Assembly: GCA_009760855.2 (NCBI GenBank)
Contig: WPIO01000080.1
Span: forward strand, 739,001 to 803,000
From: Cristatella mucedo
Lineage: Eukaryota; Bryozoa; Phylactolaemata; Cristatellidae
DNA: 64,000 nt
Reading direction: 5' to 3'
Shown here: one piece after another, positions 32,332 through 43,888 of the stretch
Numbering within the stretch: the stretch's first letter is position 1
How the letters are laid out: each line of letters opens with the position of its first letter
Made by a program: the position numbers and the translations under genes
The notes under the pieces: model-generated
Seen by the model: the letters and a program-made list of their open reading frames with translations, nothing else
The model's database searches: none
What the model was told of the DNA's origin: nothing

Positions 32332-32502
32332 TCACATTAACCTTTCAATAAATCTAGCAAGTAAACAAGAAACTACACAAAAATCTTTAATTTCTTTAAT
32401 ATAAAATGCTTCTGCTACTGTTTCTAAAATGTTCCCAACATCTGCAGTAAACATTTGTAGAGACTCATTATACTTTTCAATAAAATGTGAATTTTCCATC
32501 AT
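32332..32502 (-). CDS. Unknown 56-aa Polinton protein
   Basis: An intact short ORF, two ATGs in a row at 32502-32497, helical (FTADVGNILETVAEAFYIKE). It is the outermost gene at the right end and reads inward from the terminal repeat, with 40 bp between them. No family recognised. Confidence 0.5.
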   Translation of the reverse strand: MMENSHFIEKYNESLQMFTADVGNILETVAEAFYIKEIKDFCVVSCLLARFIERLM

Positions 32503-32542
32503 ATGTTATTAATATTTTTTGATTTAAAATGTTTTTGTTATG

Positions 32543-32693
32543 AAGTAAAATTTGTTGAGTAGTATGTGATTTTTCCATTTTGTAGACTTACACTCAAAGA
32601 GAGCATTTTGAAACGAGATCAAGCAAAAAGCGAGATCGAGTGAAAAAATGCTCGATTTGAGGGTGAGGCTGCACAAGGGAAAAATCGCATACT
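32543..32693 (-). repeat. Right terminal inverted repeat of Polinton
   Basis: Complement of the left repeat; it ends CATACT. The two repeats differ at a modest number of bases, mostly short indels around the GAGATC region. Confidence 0.93.
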
Positions 32694-33084
32694 ACTCGCC
32701 TCGATTGGTCAGTCGAGGTCGGGAGGGCACCCCCACCCCAGCCGAGTGCAGGCCGATAGCAACATATAGGCGCGGCACTGTCGTAGGCTGGCGTATGCGT
32801 TCTCAATCACGATCTGTGCACAAGCGTTGACGAGGCAGCCTCTGCGAACGCTGCACGGCGGCAAACTAAGCAAAGCAGCGGGGGGGGGGGCATACTGACT
32901 TTTTATAGCTTTGCTGCGGCGACTTCACTAGGACGTGACCTTGGGCCTTAGCCTCGGCCTTTGACGGCGGCTCCCGCAGCATCTCGCTACCCGCACTACG
33001 AGCAAGAAAGAGAGAAATTGGGATCGCCAGTCGCTAGTGCGTTAGGGTGTCGCGAAAGTAGAAGCTTGGTGGAGGCGCCGTGCG
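32694..33084. other. Host GC-rich DNA right of the Polinton
   Basis: No gene is supported. A GATTGGTCAG word occurs just outside both ends of the element (about 6119 and 32702). A poly-G run lies at 32880-32890. Confidence 0.5.
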
Positions 33085-33179
33085 GGGCGCACAGACAGAC
33101 AGACAGACCAGACCAGACCAGACCAGACAAGACCAGACAAGACAAGACAAGACAGACAGACAGACAGACCAGACAGGCA

Positions 33180-33211
<32 letters not shown>

Positions 33212-33525
33212 CGACAGACAAGAGAGACAAGACCAGACAAGACCAGACAAGACCAGACAAGACCAGACAAGACCAGACAAGACCAGACAAGACCAGACAA
33301 GACAGACAAGACAGACAAGACCAGACAAGACCAGACAAGACAAGACAGACAAGACAGACAGACAGACAGACCAGACAGACCAGACAGACCAGACAGACCA
33401 GACAAGACAGACAGACCAGACCAGACAAACAGACCAGACCAGACAAGACAAGAGAGACAGACCAGACAAGACAGAAAAGACAGACAGACCAGACCAGACA
33501 AGACAGACAAGACAGACAGAATGAG
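33085..33525. repeat. GACA/GACCAGACAA satellite array
   Basis: About 440 bp of interspersed ACAG and CCAGACAAGA units. Long ORFs over it on both strands are artefacts of the repeat. Confidence 0.95.
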
Positions 33526-34480
33526 AACAGAATGAGAGCCTCGATACCGACCGCTATCGTGGACGGAGACCGAGCCGCCGCCGCCGCCGAATCCTGCGGA
33601 TGGCGGCAGCGCCACCTGACGGCTGTTCGTGGAGCTCGCGCCGAGTGTGTGGCGCTCGGTCGTGTTCGGGCAGGCGGGCGGGGCTCTCGTTCGCCACAGC
33701 GAGACAAGGAAGAAGACAAAGAAAACAAGACGACAAGCGGAGGTAGACGGACGGAGGACAGAGAAGAGACGGAGTTCGGTTAGCAGACGAAAGCTGCGGA
33801 AAGAGGGTCCTTTGCACGGCACGACCGAGGTCACGTGAGATTGGGCTGATCGATCGTGAGATCTGTGAGATCAATGCACTGGACTGTGACGTCACAGGCC
33901 AGAATGAAGGCGATCGATCTCTGCGTGGCCGCCGCTTGGTCGCCTTCGCTCTGCCCACGTCTGCCCACGTGCCACCAGCTCACGTGCGTGCGCGCGCGTC
34001 CGATGCGAGACTCTCTACTTCTCGAACTGTCTCCCTGCCATCCCTAAACCGCTGCGAGGCCTAGCGCCGGTCGAGCCGACACGTGACGACAGCTCGGCTC
34101 GGCTATTGGCTGTTGACGATACAGACGCGCACTTCAAGAGCGACACTTCGGCGGCTGACTTAAGCGAGGGTTGAGGAATGAACGGGAGCCGACAGAGCAA
34201 GGTCAAGCAAGGTCAAGATCGTTACCTTGACTTTTGCGTGACGCGTACTCTCTAAGAAGTGCATGACAGTAGACCGGGAGCGAGTTAATACAATTTTCCG
34301 ACATGCGTCGGCCACATTCCACCGACTCCTCGGCCATTCGGTGGGTAAGTGAGATAATATACAATACCTCGCTCGTTGCAATACCTCGCTCGTTTTGGAC
34401 TGTGGCAATGTCCAGGTACGCCAAGAACTTTCAATCAACATTTCAAAAACTATGAGGCATGCAAACAGAGAGGAACAATA
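33526..34480. other. GC-rich unique DNA, no supported gene
   Basis: The block is CpG-rich, with several CACGTG words between 33830 and 34090. I found no Ig exon or signal exon with splice borders here. A minus-strand hydrophobic ORF near 33720 (LVFFVFFLVSL) lacks convincing borders. Confidence 0.4.
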
Positions 34481-34663
<183 letters not shown>

Positions 34664-34683
34664 CACTGCTGATTTAACAGCCT

Positions 34684-34770
34684 CAATCATATAGCGACAG
34701 AAGAGCCTTTACGGCTATTGCCGCAGTTTGCAGTAGGAGATAAAGAATCACCCACTGAAGGACTCAAACC
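34684..34770 (-). mobile_element. tRNA-derived SINE fragment
   Basis: The complement of the SINE tail and B-box region (GACAGAAGAGCCTTTACGGC; GGACTCAAACCC) lies between two GA arrays. Confidence 0.7.
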
Positions 34771-34859
34771 CAGAGAGAGGGGGAGTGTGAGGGAGTGAGA
34801 GTGAGGGTCTGAAAATAAGGTATGTTGGGTAGAGAAAAGATTGTAGAGAAAAGATTGAA

Positions 34860-36049
<1,190 letters not shown>

Positions 36050-36185
36050 AGGACCTGCGGTCTCAGTCTCAGCTGCAACTGCTGCTTGGCATCAGTAGAG
36101 GCTCATCAGTAGAGAGCTATATATAAATATATATATATCTATTTATATGTGTAGGTCTCTACTGATATAGTCTGTCGCTAGCTAA

Positions 36186-36512
36186 GTGGCTTCGCAGAGT
36201 CTCGCCGGGTCTCGCAGAGTCTCGCCGGGTCTCGCAGAGTCTCGCCGGGTCTCGCAGAGTCTCGCCGGGTCTCGCAGAGTCTCGCCGGGTCTCGCAGAGT
36301 CTCGCCGGGTCTCGCAGAGTCTCGCCGGGTCTCGCAGAGTCTCGCCGGGTCTCGCAGAGTCTCGCCGGGTCTCGCAGAGTCTCGCCGGGTCTCGCAGAGT
36401 CTCGCCGGGTCTCGCAGAGTCTCGCCGGGTCTCGCAGAGTCTCGCCGGGGTCTCGCAGAGTCTCACCGGGTCTCGCAGAGTCTCACCGGGTCTCGCAGAG
36501 TCTCGCCGGGTC
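36186..36512. repeat. 20-bp minisatellite
   Basis: About 16 copies of GTCTCGCAGAGTCTCGCCGG, nearly identical, starting within 30 bp of the stop codon of gene 2 (downstream, minus strand). It probably lies in the 3' UTR. Confidence 0.95.
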
Positions 36513-36539
36513 GCGGCGCGGGCCGTCGCTTCGCTTCTA

Positions 36540-37297
36540 TTATTTTCTATCATATTCGCATCTATCCGCGGTCCCGTGGGTGTCGTCTGAGCGAGGTCCA
36601 CTGTCGCGGAGCTGGCGAGACGCATGCTCGGCGCTGGCGTGGCCTCCTGGAACGTCGATCGCCGCGCCCGCCGCGACGGCGGCGGAGACAGCGCCGCCGC
36701 CTCGTAGCGCCAGAGGTTCCGGCAACGCGTCGTCGCCACAGTTAACCTGAGCGTCCAATGCTAAGGTAGCGCGGTTGACGACCGCCGCCACTCCTCCGCT
36801 GTCGACGGAGGCGTAGGCGTTGGCGGCTGATGCGGCGGCGGCGCTGCCGGACATTGCGACGTTCGGCGGCAGCGCCGAAGACGACGCCGCCGCCGCCGCG
36901 GCCGTCTCGACCGTCGCTGTCGGATCGACTCGGGCGACCGCAGCGGTGCCGGCGAGCCCAGTCATCTCGGCGCCGCCGCCGCCGAGGCCGACGTGCGGCG
37001 GCGGCGGCGCCGCAGCCGCCGCCTGGTCGGCTGGCACCAATGACGTCTCCGCGGCCGCTGAGATCGTAGCATCGACCTCCAAGGCCTGGCGAAGACTGGC
37101 TATGGAGCGCGCCTCTGACGGCGTCAGCGTCTCAGACAGCGCCTCCGACGTCGCGTCGAGCTGGCCGGTCTGTGCGGACACGCTGCGCGCCTCGACGGAC
37201 GCGAGCCGGCGCTCGCGCGCGCTCGATTTCCTGACGGACTTGACCGCGGAGTACGAGACGACCCCGACCAGAGCTGCGAAAAGGCGAAAAAGCGCGA
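36540..37297 (-). CDS. Transmembrane and cytoplasmic-tail exon, gene 2
   Basis: The final exon of gene 2. A phase-1 acceptor (CTTACAG at 37298-37304) is followed by a hydrophobic segment VALFRLFAALVGVVSYSAV and basic stop-transfer residues (KSVRKSSARERR). About 220 residues of Ala/Ser/Thr-rich tail follow, ending with tandem stops at 36540. VSYSAV fits a loose ITIM-like pattern but lies next to the membrane. The acceptor's pyrimidine tract is made of an 18-bp minisatellite. The ORF that reads on through that minisatellite is not the real start. Confidence 0.65.
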
Positions 37298-37305
37298 CTG
37301 TAAGC

Positions 37306-37395
37306 GCCGGAAATGCAAGAAACGCCGGAAATGCAAGAAACGCCGGAAATGCAAGAAACGCCGGAAATGCAAGAAACGCCGGAAATGCAAGAAAC
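37306..37395. repeat. 18-bp minisatellite at a splice acceptor
   Basis: Five copies of GCCGGAAATGCAAGAAAC. On the minus strand they read TTTCTTGCATTTCCGGC and form the pyrimidine-rich end of the last intron of gene 2. Confidence 0.92.
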
Positions 37396-38436
37396 GCCGG
37401 AAGCGTTGAAGGCGCAGGAAGCGCGGGAAGGCGCATCCGTCACTCCGCTTGCGAAGCGACGCGACGCCGCAGTGCCGCCGCGCCGTGTCGAAGATGCTGT
37501 GCGATGTCGAAGTGAAAGAGTCGCAGACGCCGCCGCCGCGCTGAAGTCAGCCAGTCGGTAAACCGCGGCCGCACGAGGCACTGAGCGCGACGGTTTGAGG
37601 ACCGAGAGCGCATAGCGTGTCAAAGCTTCCAACGTCAAAGTGGCCTTGGCATTTCGCGTTTTCCTCCTTTTACACTATTTGCATAATTTATTATATTATT
37701 TATTATATTCTTGTTATATTCATATTATTTATTATTTTTTGTATCATTTATTAATTACATTATTTTGCGTTTTCCTTCTTTTTTTTCTTTTTCTTTTGCG
37801 GCGGCTCTACTTTTGTTTTGCCTTCGCTACCGCTGGACGCCGGCGACAAAACACGTCGGCCGAGAGTGTATGAATGCCGAATATGAATCCAGCTCTGCAG
37901 TCGCCATGTCTGACGTGCGGTGGTTGTTACTTTAATCAGCGCACGTCCGGTACGTCAAAAGCGTCAAACAGAGTTATGATCGCTCTGCCGAAGTGGCTGC
38001 GCTCGGTGGCTGAGCAGGATGGTACGATGCTTGCGATGCATGACGCTTACTAAGTAATCCACCAGCCATCACCAGCCACCCGACAGTAGCCTGAGATATG
38101 TATCCTGCGAAACAAAGACGCCAAAGAAGACGATCAAAGCAGTCAACAAGGCGGACGACGCAGTCTCAAACGTTTTACAATCGTAGAGTCCGCGTCTTTG
38201 AGGCACGTTCGCCATCCGGACGCGACGCGCAGGCATCAAAGGCGACATTCAAAATTATATAATAATCAAGAATTATAATAATCAAGACAATAGCAGTAAT
38301 AATAATAGCATAATAGTAGTAATAGCATAATAATCAAATTATAATAATCAAGACAATAGCAGTAGACTGGGCAAACCGTAAGGTCGCTCTCGTTCCTATC
38401 TCCCTCTTCCCCTTCTCTCACTCTTTCATCTCTCAT
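37396..38436. other. Gene 2 intron: GC-rich, then AT-rich, no exon seen
   Basis: Positions 37640-37800 are strongly T/A-rich; 38240-38460 hold AATAATCAAGACAATAGCAGT duplicates and AAT runs. I find no coding exon. Confidence 0.45.
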
Positions 38437-38966
38437 CTTAATAATAATAATAATAATAATACTAATAATGCACTTGATAAAGCGCCTTCAGAGAACTCAA
38501 TCTCTTTCTAGGCGCTTTACATTTACTGCAAAGAGAAACGCGATTGAATGGTGAGTAATATCATGCTTGATAAACAACATGAATAACATGGTTATGGGTG
38601 TCATGCACAGGGTCAGCATGCAAATGTGGTTAGTGGCAGCATGCACAGTGTCAGCACGCATAAGCACATCAAGGACGAATCACAGGGACCCACTAAATGC
38701 TGTCCTAAATAGGTGTATTTTTAAGTTCTTTTTGAATGCCGTCAAGTCAGGGGATGTTGTGACGCAAGTCGGGGATAAGTTCCAGGCTTTGGGAGCATAC
38801 GAACTAAATGCACCTCTTCAAAGGATTTGAGTTTTGTACGAGATTTTGGTGTACTGTTGGATTCCGAAAAGCGAGTGGTACGATGCTTGGCCTGGTGGGG
38901 GAGTAGATCTGAGAGATAGGCTGGAGCCAAAGAATGAAGTGACCTAAAAGTGAGCGACAAAACCTT
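38437..38966 (-). mobile_element. CR1/L2-like LINE, 5'-truncated
   Basis: AAT tail at 38440-38465, conserved hairpin, 3' UTR and the last about 85 codons of the reverse-transcriptase ORF on the minus strand ([20 protein letters not shown]). It lies in the last-but-one intron region of gene 2. Confidence 0.85.
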
Positions 38967-38969
38967 TCT

Positions 38970-39150
38970 ATCCCTCGTCTCCCTCATCTCGTTTCTCCCT
39001 CTCTCGTCTCTCCTCCATCTCGTCTCTCCCCCATCTCGTCTCTCCCCCATCTCGTCTCTCGTCTCTCCCCCATCTCGTCTCTCCCCCATCTCGTCTCTCC
39101 CCCATCTCGTCTCTCCCCCATCTCGTCTCTCCCCCATCTCGTCTCTTCTT
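38970..39150. repeat. 16-bp TCTCCCCCATCTCGTC minisatellite
   Basis: About ten imperfect copies of TCTCCCCCATCTCGTC immediately follow the 5' truncation point of the LINE. Confidence 0.9.
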
Positions 39151-39274
39151 TATTCGTCTCTCGTCTCACTTTTATTCGTCTCTCGTCTCTCCTCCTCTCT
39201 CTCTCCCTCTCTTACTTTCCTCTCCCTCTCTTTCTCGTTCCTTTCTTTCTCGCTCGCTCGTTCTTGTGGATCAC

Positions 39275-39556
39275 CTGTGACGCCAACGGTCACGGACGTC
39301 CTCGGCCACTCCTGATTCCTGACAGCGCATGAGACGCTGACGCCATCCCAATAGGGCGTCGCCACGAAGCTGAGCTCTCTGCTCGCACCCCACGAAGACC
39401 GGACGAAGTAGCTGCCTTTTCGGTGATTGCATTGCGAGCACTCGACAGTCCACTGAAGACCGCCGAGTACGTAGCCGTCGGCGACGCACCTCAGCGTGCC
39501 GTTGTCGCCGGCGGCGAGGCTCGGAGCCGCCGGCAGGATGCGCACCACCGGAGCGT
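39275..39556 (-). CDS. Ig-domain exon, gene 2 domain 5
   Basis: A 94-codon, phase-1/phase-1 exon with acceptor GCTTTGTTTAG and donor GTGATC. It reads VRILPAAPSLAAGDNGTLRC (first Cys), GGLQWTVECSQC with the extra Cys pair, FVATPYWDGVSVSC (second Cys) and ends SVTVGVTG. A type-1 domain, closest to domain 3, and the membrane-proximal Ig domain before the transmembrane exon. Confidence 0.85.
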
Positions 39557-39879
39557 CTAAACAAAGCGCAGCGCCGCTGCGGCGACGGATCACTCGGCGG
39601 CGGCAACGAGCGAGACCAAAGTCTGTCGCGCGCGCGTGTGCGCGTTGGTGGGGGAGGGCAGGTTGCACAGCGTCTGGCGCCATGTAGCGCTACACGCTAC
39701 AGGAGCAGAGTTCAGAGGTCACGGAGAAGAGCTTGTGCGCTGGCGTCCTTGGCGTCATGGCTCCATCTGCGACCGACGGTAAAGATAGTATTAGTAAGTA
39801 TAGTACCTTGCGTCGCCCCGCAGCCACAATCGAGCTATGCTGCAAGAGCGTACATCGAACGAGGCGGCGAAATAATAGC

Positions 39880-40080
39880 ATCTAATCATATAATATAATA
39901 ATATAATAAATATATATAAATAAATATATATAAATATAAATAATAATAATACTGAATACAAATACATAAATATAATAATATAATAAATATAATAAATATA
40001 TAATTTAATAATAATACAATATATTACTATATGCAATATGATTATATAATACATTTTATAATACTATACTATGCCGATAC
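39880..40080. repeat. ATA-rich low-complexity tract
   Basis: About 200 bp of TATAATA/AATATA in an intron of gene 2. Confidence 0.9.
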
Positions 40081-40293
40081 TATAATAAATATGTGAAAGT
40101 TGCCACCGTTTTCTCCCGAAGCCGTTTTCTCTCGCGACCGCCCCACTCGGCGGATGGAATTGGTGCTGCCTGCTCGCTTCGCCGCGTCTCCTTCTTTCCG
40201 CGGCCGCCGCGGACGGAAGGAGACGCGGCGTCGTCGACGGAGGGCCAGCGCACTGTCGCGGCGCGTGCGAGTGTCCCGCGCCCGTAGGCTCAC

Positions 40294-40617
40294 CGTAGAC
40301 GCTCACTGTCACCGAGCGACGGGTGGTGACGCTGTCACCGGCGTCGCCGGTGGCCAGCTCGCAGGCGATCCTCTGCCCATGCCACGGCGCCGACGCTCTG
40401 AAGGTCAAGTGCGAGTCATTCGTGCCGATCCTGGTTCGGTACGAGAGCGAGGTCGCTTCTGCGTCCTCCTCTGTCGTCGCGTTTTCGCCCACCGTCCATC
40501 GCAGCGTTGCGCCCGCGGGCAGCCCTTGGTCCGACTGAAGGCGGCAGCGAACCGCCACTGTGCGCCCACGGTAGGCCTCCACCATTGCGCCGGGTGTCAG
40601 CTCTATTTCGGGTAGCT
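40294..40617 (-). CDS. Ig-domain exon, gene 2 domain 4
   Basis: A 108-codon, phase-1/phase-1 exon with acceptor CCACTTTCAG and donor GTGAGC. It reads IELTPGAMVEAYRGRTVAVR with first Cys next, LRWTVGENATT (core Trp and an N-glycosylation sequon), LTFRASAPWHGQRIACEL (second Cys) and VTVSVYG. No extra Cys pair: a type-2 domain, closely matched by the exon at 234 of gene 1. Confidence 0.86.
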
Positions 40618-40774
40618 CTGAAAGTGGAGCAAGCGGAATTGACGCTGGAGCCATTGCTCAACTTTCCAGCCCAGGTGGTCTCAGCCCAGGAGTCCACGTG
40701 TCCAGGCTCTGCACGACTCGAGGTCACGTGGGCTCGAATCAAGCAGTGGACTATCCTTTTCTTGGCCAACTGCA

Positions 40775-41098
40775 GGAAGTGGTGACAGCCGTTAAGACTC
40801 TTCTGCCGCTATACAAATGAGGCTGTTAAATCAGCTAGTTTCTTTTCATCTATACAGGAACTAAAACATGCTGATTGGTGACCAATGAAAGAACTCAATA
40901 CAACCCGGAAACAAAAATAAGATTAATAACAGTCATTATACTTGCTGTATCGTCTCAATGAACTCGATCTCTTTCTGGGCACTTTACATTTGCTGCAAAG
41001 GAAGCACGATCGAAAGTGTTGGGATGCTCAATTACAACAAGCATGTCATAGCTTAAAAGTGACACGAGGGTCAGCATGCAAATATAGTTAGTGACAGA
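40775..41098. mobile_element. SINE tail (+) and LINE 3' fragment (-)
   Basis: 40775-40845 is a plus-strand SINE end (GACAGCCGTTAAGACTCTTC...GGCTGTTAAATCAGCTAG). 40945-41098 is a minus-strand LINE 3' end without its AAT tail (ATCTCTTTCTGGGCACTTTA). Both are diverged. Confidence 0.7.
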
Positions 41099-41356
41099 AG
41101 ATTTCTTTAGGCACGCTCGGAGAACCGCGTTTTAATAGCGCCTTTTTCATTCCATTCTTTTCGGTAGCAATCAGGACTGCGTACGTGCTACTCGGCGTCT
41201 GGACGCGGAAGTGCAACGCAGCGCACGACGCAGCGCACGACGCAGCGCCGCAGTCGTATCAGTCGGTGCAACAGCTCGAGCTAGCGCTCGCTCGCGAACG
41301 TGCACTGTCTAACGCACACTGTCACGTGCTCGCTCGCGCATGTACCGTGTACTTAC

Positions 41357-41638
41357 GCTTCACGCGCACCGTGTGTGTCGTGCCTATCTTCCGCTGTGAT
41401 GGCGGATGACACGTGACGGCAACTGCGTCCCAGTCAAGCGACGCGACGAATGACAGGCTGAGGCGTGCTCTGCTCGACGACGTCCTCTCATAGGCACCCT
41501 CCTCACGAGCGCAGGAGCTGCACTGGATGGTCCAAACGAGGCCTCCGACGGTGTCGCCGTCGGCCGTGCACGTCAGCGTCACGTCCGAACCGAGTGCAAA
41601 CGTCCGGTCGTTGGGCGTGATGCGCAGCGAGGGTGCGT
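41357..41638 (-). CDS. Ig-domain exon, gene 2 domain 3
   Basis: A 94-codon, phase-1/phase-1 exon with a perfect donor GTAAGT and acceptor GTCGGCTAG. It reads LRITPNDRTFALGSDVTLTC, GGLVWTIQCSSC (core Trp and extra Cys pair), LSFVASLDWDAVAVTC and ends TVRVK. A type-1 domain, matching gene 1 exon 1408 and gene 3 exon 56639. Confidence 0.88.
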
Positions 41639-41679
41639 CTAGCCGACGGAGGAGCGACCGCTCGTGCGGAGCGCACTGG

Positions 41680-42450
41680 TCGGTCACGTGCCAGCGCGTC
41701 GGTCACGTGCCAGCGCTCCGAATAGGGCGGCGAGACGGGAGCAGGATGACAAGCCAGCTGGTGGTGGTGTACAGCTCACGTGGTTCTAAAGACTATTGTC
41801 TAATACGATTGAAGGGTTACTCCAGCCAGTCGAGGAGGTGGGAGAAGAGGAGATAAAAGAGGAGGAAGACAAAAGAGGAAGCAGACGAGGAGTAGAAAGT
41901 AGGACGAGAACGAGTTATGTCACGCGATACGTGTCACGTGACCCGACGCCGTCCAGCAAGCTTGACCTGTCATACGAGAAATGTATTTCCCTTTTATAGC
42001 GCTTTTATAGCTCCTTGTAGAGAACGCAATCTCTACCCGAGCGCTCTTTAGACGCCCGCAGGGCCCTAGATGTCACGTGACCATTCGCCGCCCCAGATGG
42101 CTAGATGTCACGTGACCCTTCGCCGTCTTTAGACGCCCGCCGGGCTCTAGAAGACGACCTCAAGTCGCTTGAGATCGTCATCAGCGAGGGGGAGAGCGCA
42201 CGAGCCGAGACGCGGCTAGTGGCTCGACGTGGCTCGTGGCGCGCGCGAAGACGCAGCGTGTCACGTGACCCTTCGCCGTCCAGCAAGCTTGATCGCTTCC
42301 AGCCGGCGTGCCGGACGAAGCGATGGCGGCCCGTGCGTGCACGCGGACCGAAAGCCGTAATTGCGAGCTGGTCTCTCGATGAGCGTCGCCGGCGGCGCCG
42401 CCGCCGCAGGCGAAGACGACCGAAGAGCGTGGCGCAAGGTCACGTGACAG
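41680..42450. repeat. Cluster of CACGTG palindromes with repeated flanks
   Basis: Eight CACGTG sites lie at 41685, 41704, 41777, 41935, 42074, 42109, 42262 and 42441. Several sit in a longer repeated context TGTCACGTGACCC with TTCGCCGTC, and two are followed by CAGCAAGCTTGA. The tract lies in the intron between domains 2 and 3 of gene 2. Confidence 0.8.
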
Positions 42451-42810
42451 ACTGCCTCACAGCGTGGCGGGAAAAAGAGTGAGCGGCGGTACAGGCGCAC
42501 GGATGGACCGGCGGCCAAAGAAAGCTGCTGCTGATGACGACGAGGACGATTGCGATGCAAGGAAAGTAAAGAATACCAGCTAGGGAGCCGCGCCACGCCC
42601 CGCGGGCAACGCCAAGAGTGTCAATAGGAAGAGCACACATAGGCCGAGAGTGGACGAGAGATCGGACACACAGTCAGTCGCTGCACTGCGCTGTGGCACT
42701 CGCTTCGGCTCGCGGCTTCGGAGCCTCTCTCTCGCGCTCTCTCGCGCCCGCGTGCCACGCCCTTCTTAGCCGCGTTTGGTACGTCGAGCTGCAGCTTCGC
42801 TGGAACTCAC

Positions 42811-43119
42811 CTAAAGTGCGGACGGTCACCTGCGTGCGACTCTGGAGAGGATCTTCGGCGCCGGCCAGGTGCGTGCAGCGTATTGCACGCACGTACTCGA
42901 GCTGCCACGGATCGAACGTCACCATGGATACGCTCGCGTCGTCGTTGCGAGTCAGAGTCCACGAGCCGTCCGTAGCCATCTTGTTGTCGACAAAGATGAC
43001 GGACCACTGCAGGTCCGGAGGCCACGCGTACGGCGTGTCGGCTTTGCACTGGACGACCACGGCGTCGCCGAAAAGGTACAGTTCGACGGGCGAGGGCACG
43101 ATTTGAAGTCGAGGCAGAT
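42811..43119 (-). CDS. Ig-domain exon, gene 2 domain 2
   Basis: A 103-codon, phase-1/phase-1 exon with donor GTGAGT and acceptor CGGCAACAG. It reads LQIVPSPVELYLFGDAVVVQ before the first Cys, DLQWSVIFVDN (core Trp), VTFDPWQLEYVRAIRC (second Cys) and VTVRTLG. Type 2, without the extra Cys pair. The same frame is open upstream to an ATG at 43225 with a hydrophobic stretch (TLVTATLAAILPPLSA), so an alternative first exon starting here is possible. Confidence 0.82.
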
Positions 43120-43342
43120 CTGTTGCCGATAGAGGGGGTAAGATTGCGGCTAGCGTCGCTGTGACCAGCGTACGGTGCTGCGATCTGGCGAGAGCCCAAC
43201 GCCTGGCCAACCAACGCCGGGACATCTAGCATGCTAAGACTGAGTTACGCATGCAAAATGAAAGACCTTCAAGGATGGTAGATAGGTAAGGCAAAATTGA
43301 GATAAAAATAGAGAAATAAGAGATAGTGAGAGAGAAAGAGAG

Positions 43343-43345
<3 letters not shown>

Positions 43346-43436
<91 letters not shown>
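43346..43436. repeat. (TA)n microsatellite
   Basis: About 45 TA dinucleotides in the intron between domains 1 and 2 of gene 2. Confidence 0.97.
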
Positions 43437-43438
<2 letters not shown>

Positions 43439-43612
43439 GTATAGAGAGAGACAGTAAGAGAGAGAGAGTCTCAGATAGATATCGAGATATGGAGAGAGAC
43501 GAAAACAAGATTGGAGAGACAGAGAATGATTTAGTTTCATTTCCCCCGTGGAAAGCGAGATTAATTCGATAAAATCAAGCAGAGAGTTTGGGATTGGGGA
43601 TTTAGCTCCTAC

Positions 43613-43888
43613 TTCGAATGATAATTTTCAACGTGATGGCGGCAACATTTGGGTCATCGATTAGGCGACACACGATTACGCTCTGGTTCCATTTTCCGGT
43701 AGCCTTGAACTTGAGTAGCTCTCCACCACTGCCGAGCTTGGTGATGGAGGTGAAAGAGCAAGCATCCGGGCAGCTGTACTCCCAACGGACTCTTCCGCTT
43801 CCGTTCTGTGTGGCATGGCAGTCTAGGGTCTGCATGGAATCCAGCCATGCGATCGGGCTCCCTGGCTGAACGCTGATTCCCGACGAAC
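43613..43888 (-). CDS. Ig-domain exon, gene 2 domain 1
   Basis: A 92-codon, phase-1/phase-1 exon with acceptor CTAATTCGAG and donor GTAGGA. It reads ISVQPGSPIAWLDSMQTLDC (W before the first Cys), VRWEYSCPDAC (core Trp and extra Cys pair), LKFKATGKWNQSVIVC (second Cys, N-Q-S sequon) and LKIII. It matches gene 1 domain 1 (2977) and gene 3 exon 62234. The signal-peptide exon lies 2.3 kb upstream. Confidence 0.84.

Larger units (their letters stand above)
6169..32693. mobile_element. Polinton/Maverick DNA transposon-virus (degenerate)
   Basis: An AT-rich island of 26,525 bp bounded by about 150 bp inverted repeats that begin AGTATG and end CATACT. It carries the Polinton hallmark genes: protein-primed DNA polymerase B, retroviral-type integrase, adenain-type protease, A32-like packaging ATPase, double-jelly-roll major capsid and penton-like proteins. 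Without the nested LINE it is about 23.8 kb. Flanking hexamers CCTAGC and ACTCGC match at 4 of 6 positions, a possible decayed 6-bp target duplication. Nearly all large genes are broken, so the copy is inactive. Confidence 0.95.

Noticed and set aside
33085-33834. Long ORFs over the GACA array on both strands
   Set aside because: Their composition is fully explained by the tandem repeat and they have no domain or splice context.
33526-33834. A signal-peptide exon for an extra receptor (LVFFVFFLVSL)
   Set aside because: No phase-1 donor follows and no Ig exon lies downstream before the Polinton.
36186-36739. Repeat ORFs over the 20-bp minisatellite as a protein
   Set aside because: The frames arise from the 20-bp unit, lie beyond the stop of gene 2 and have no start context.
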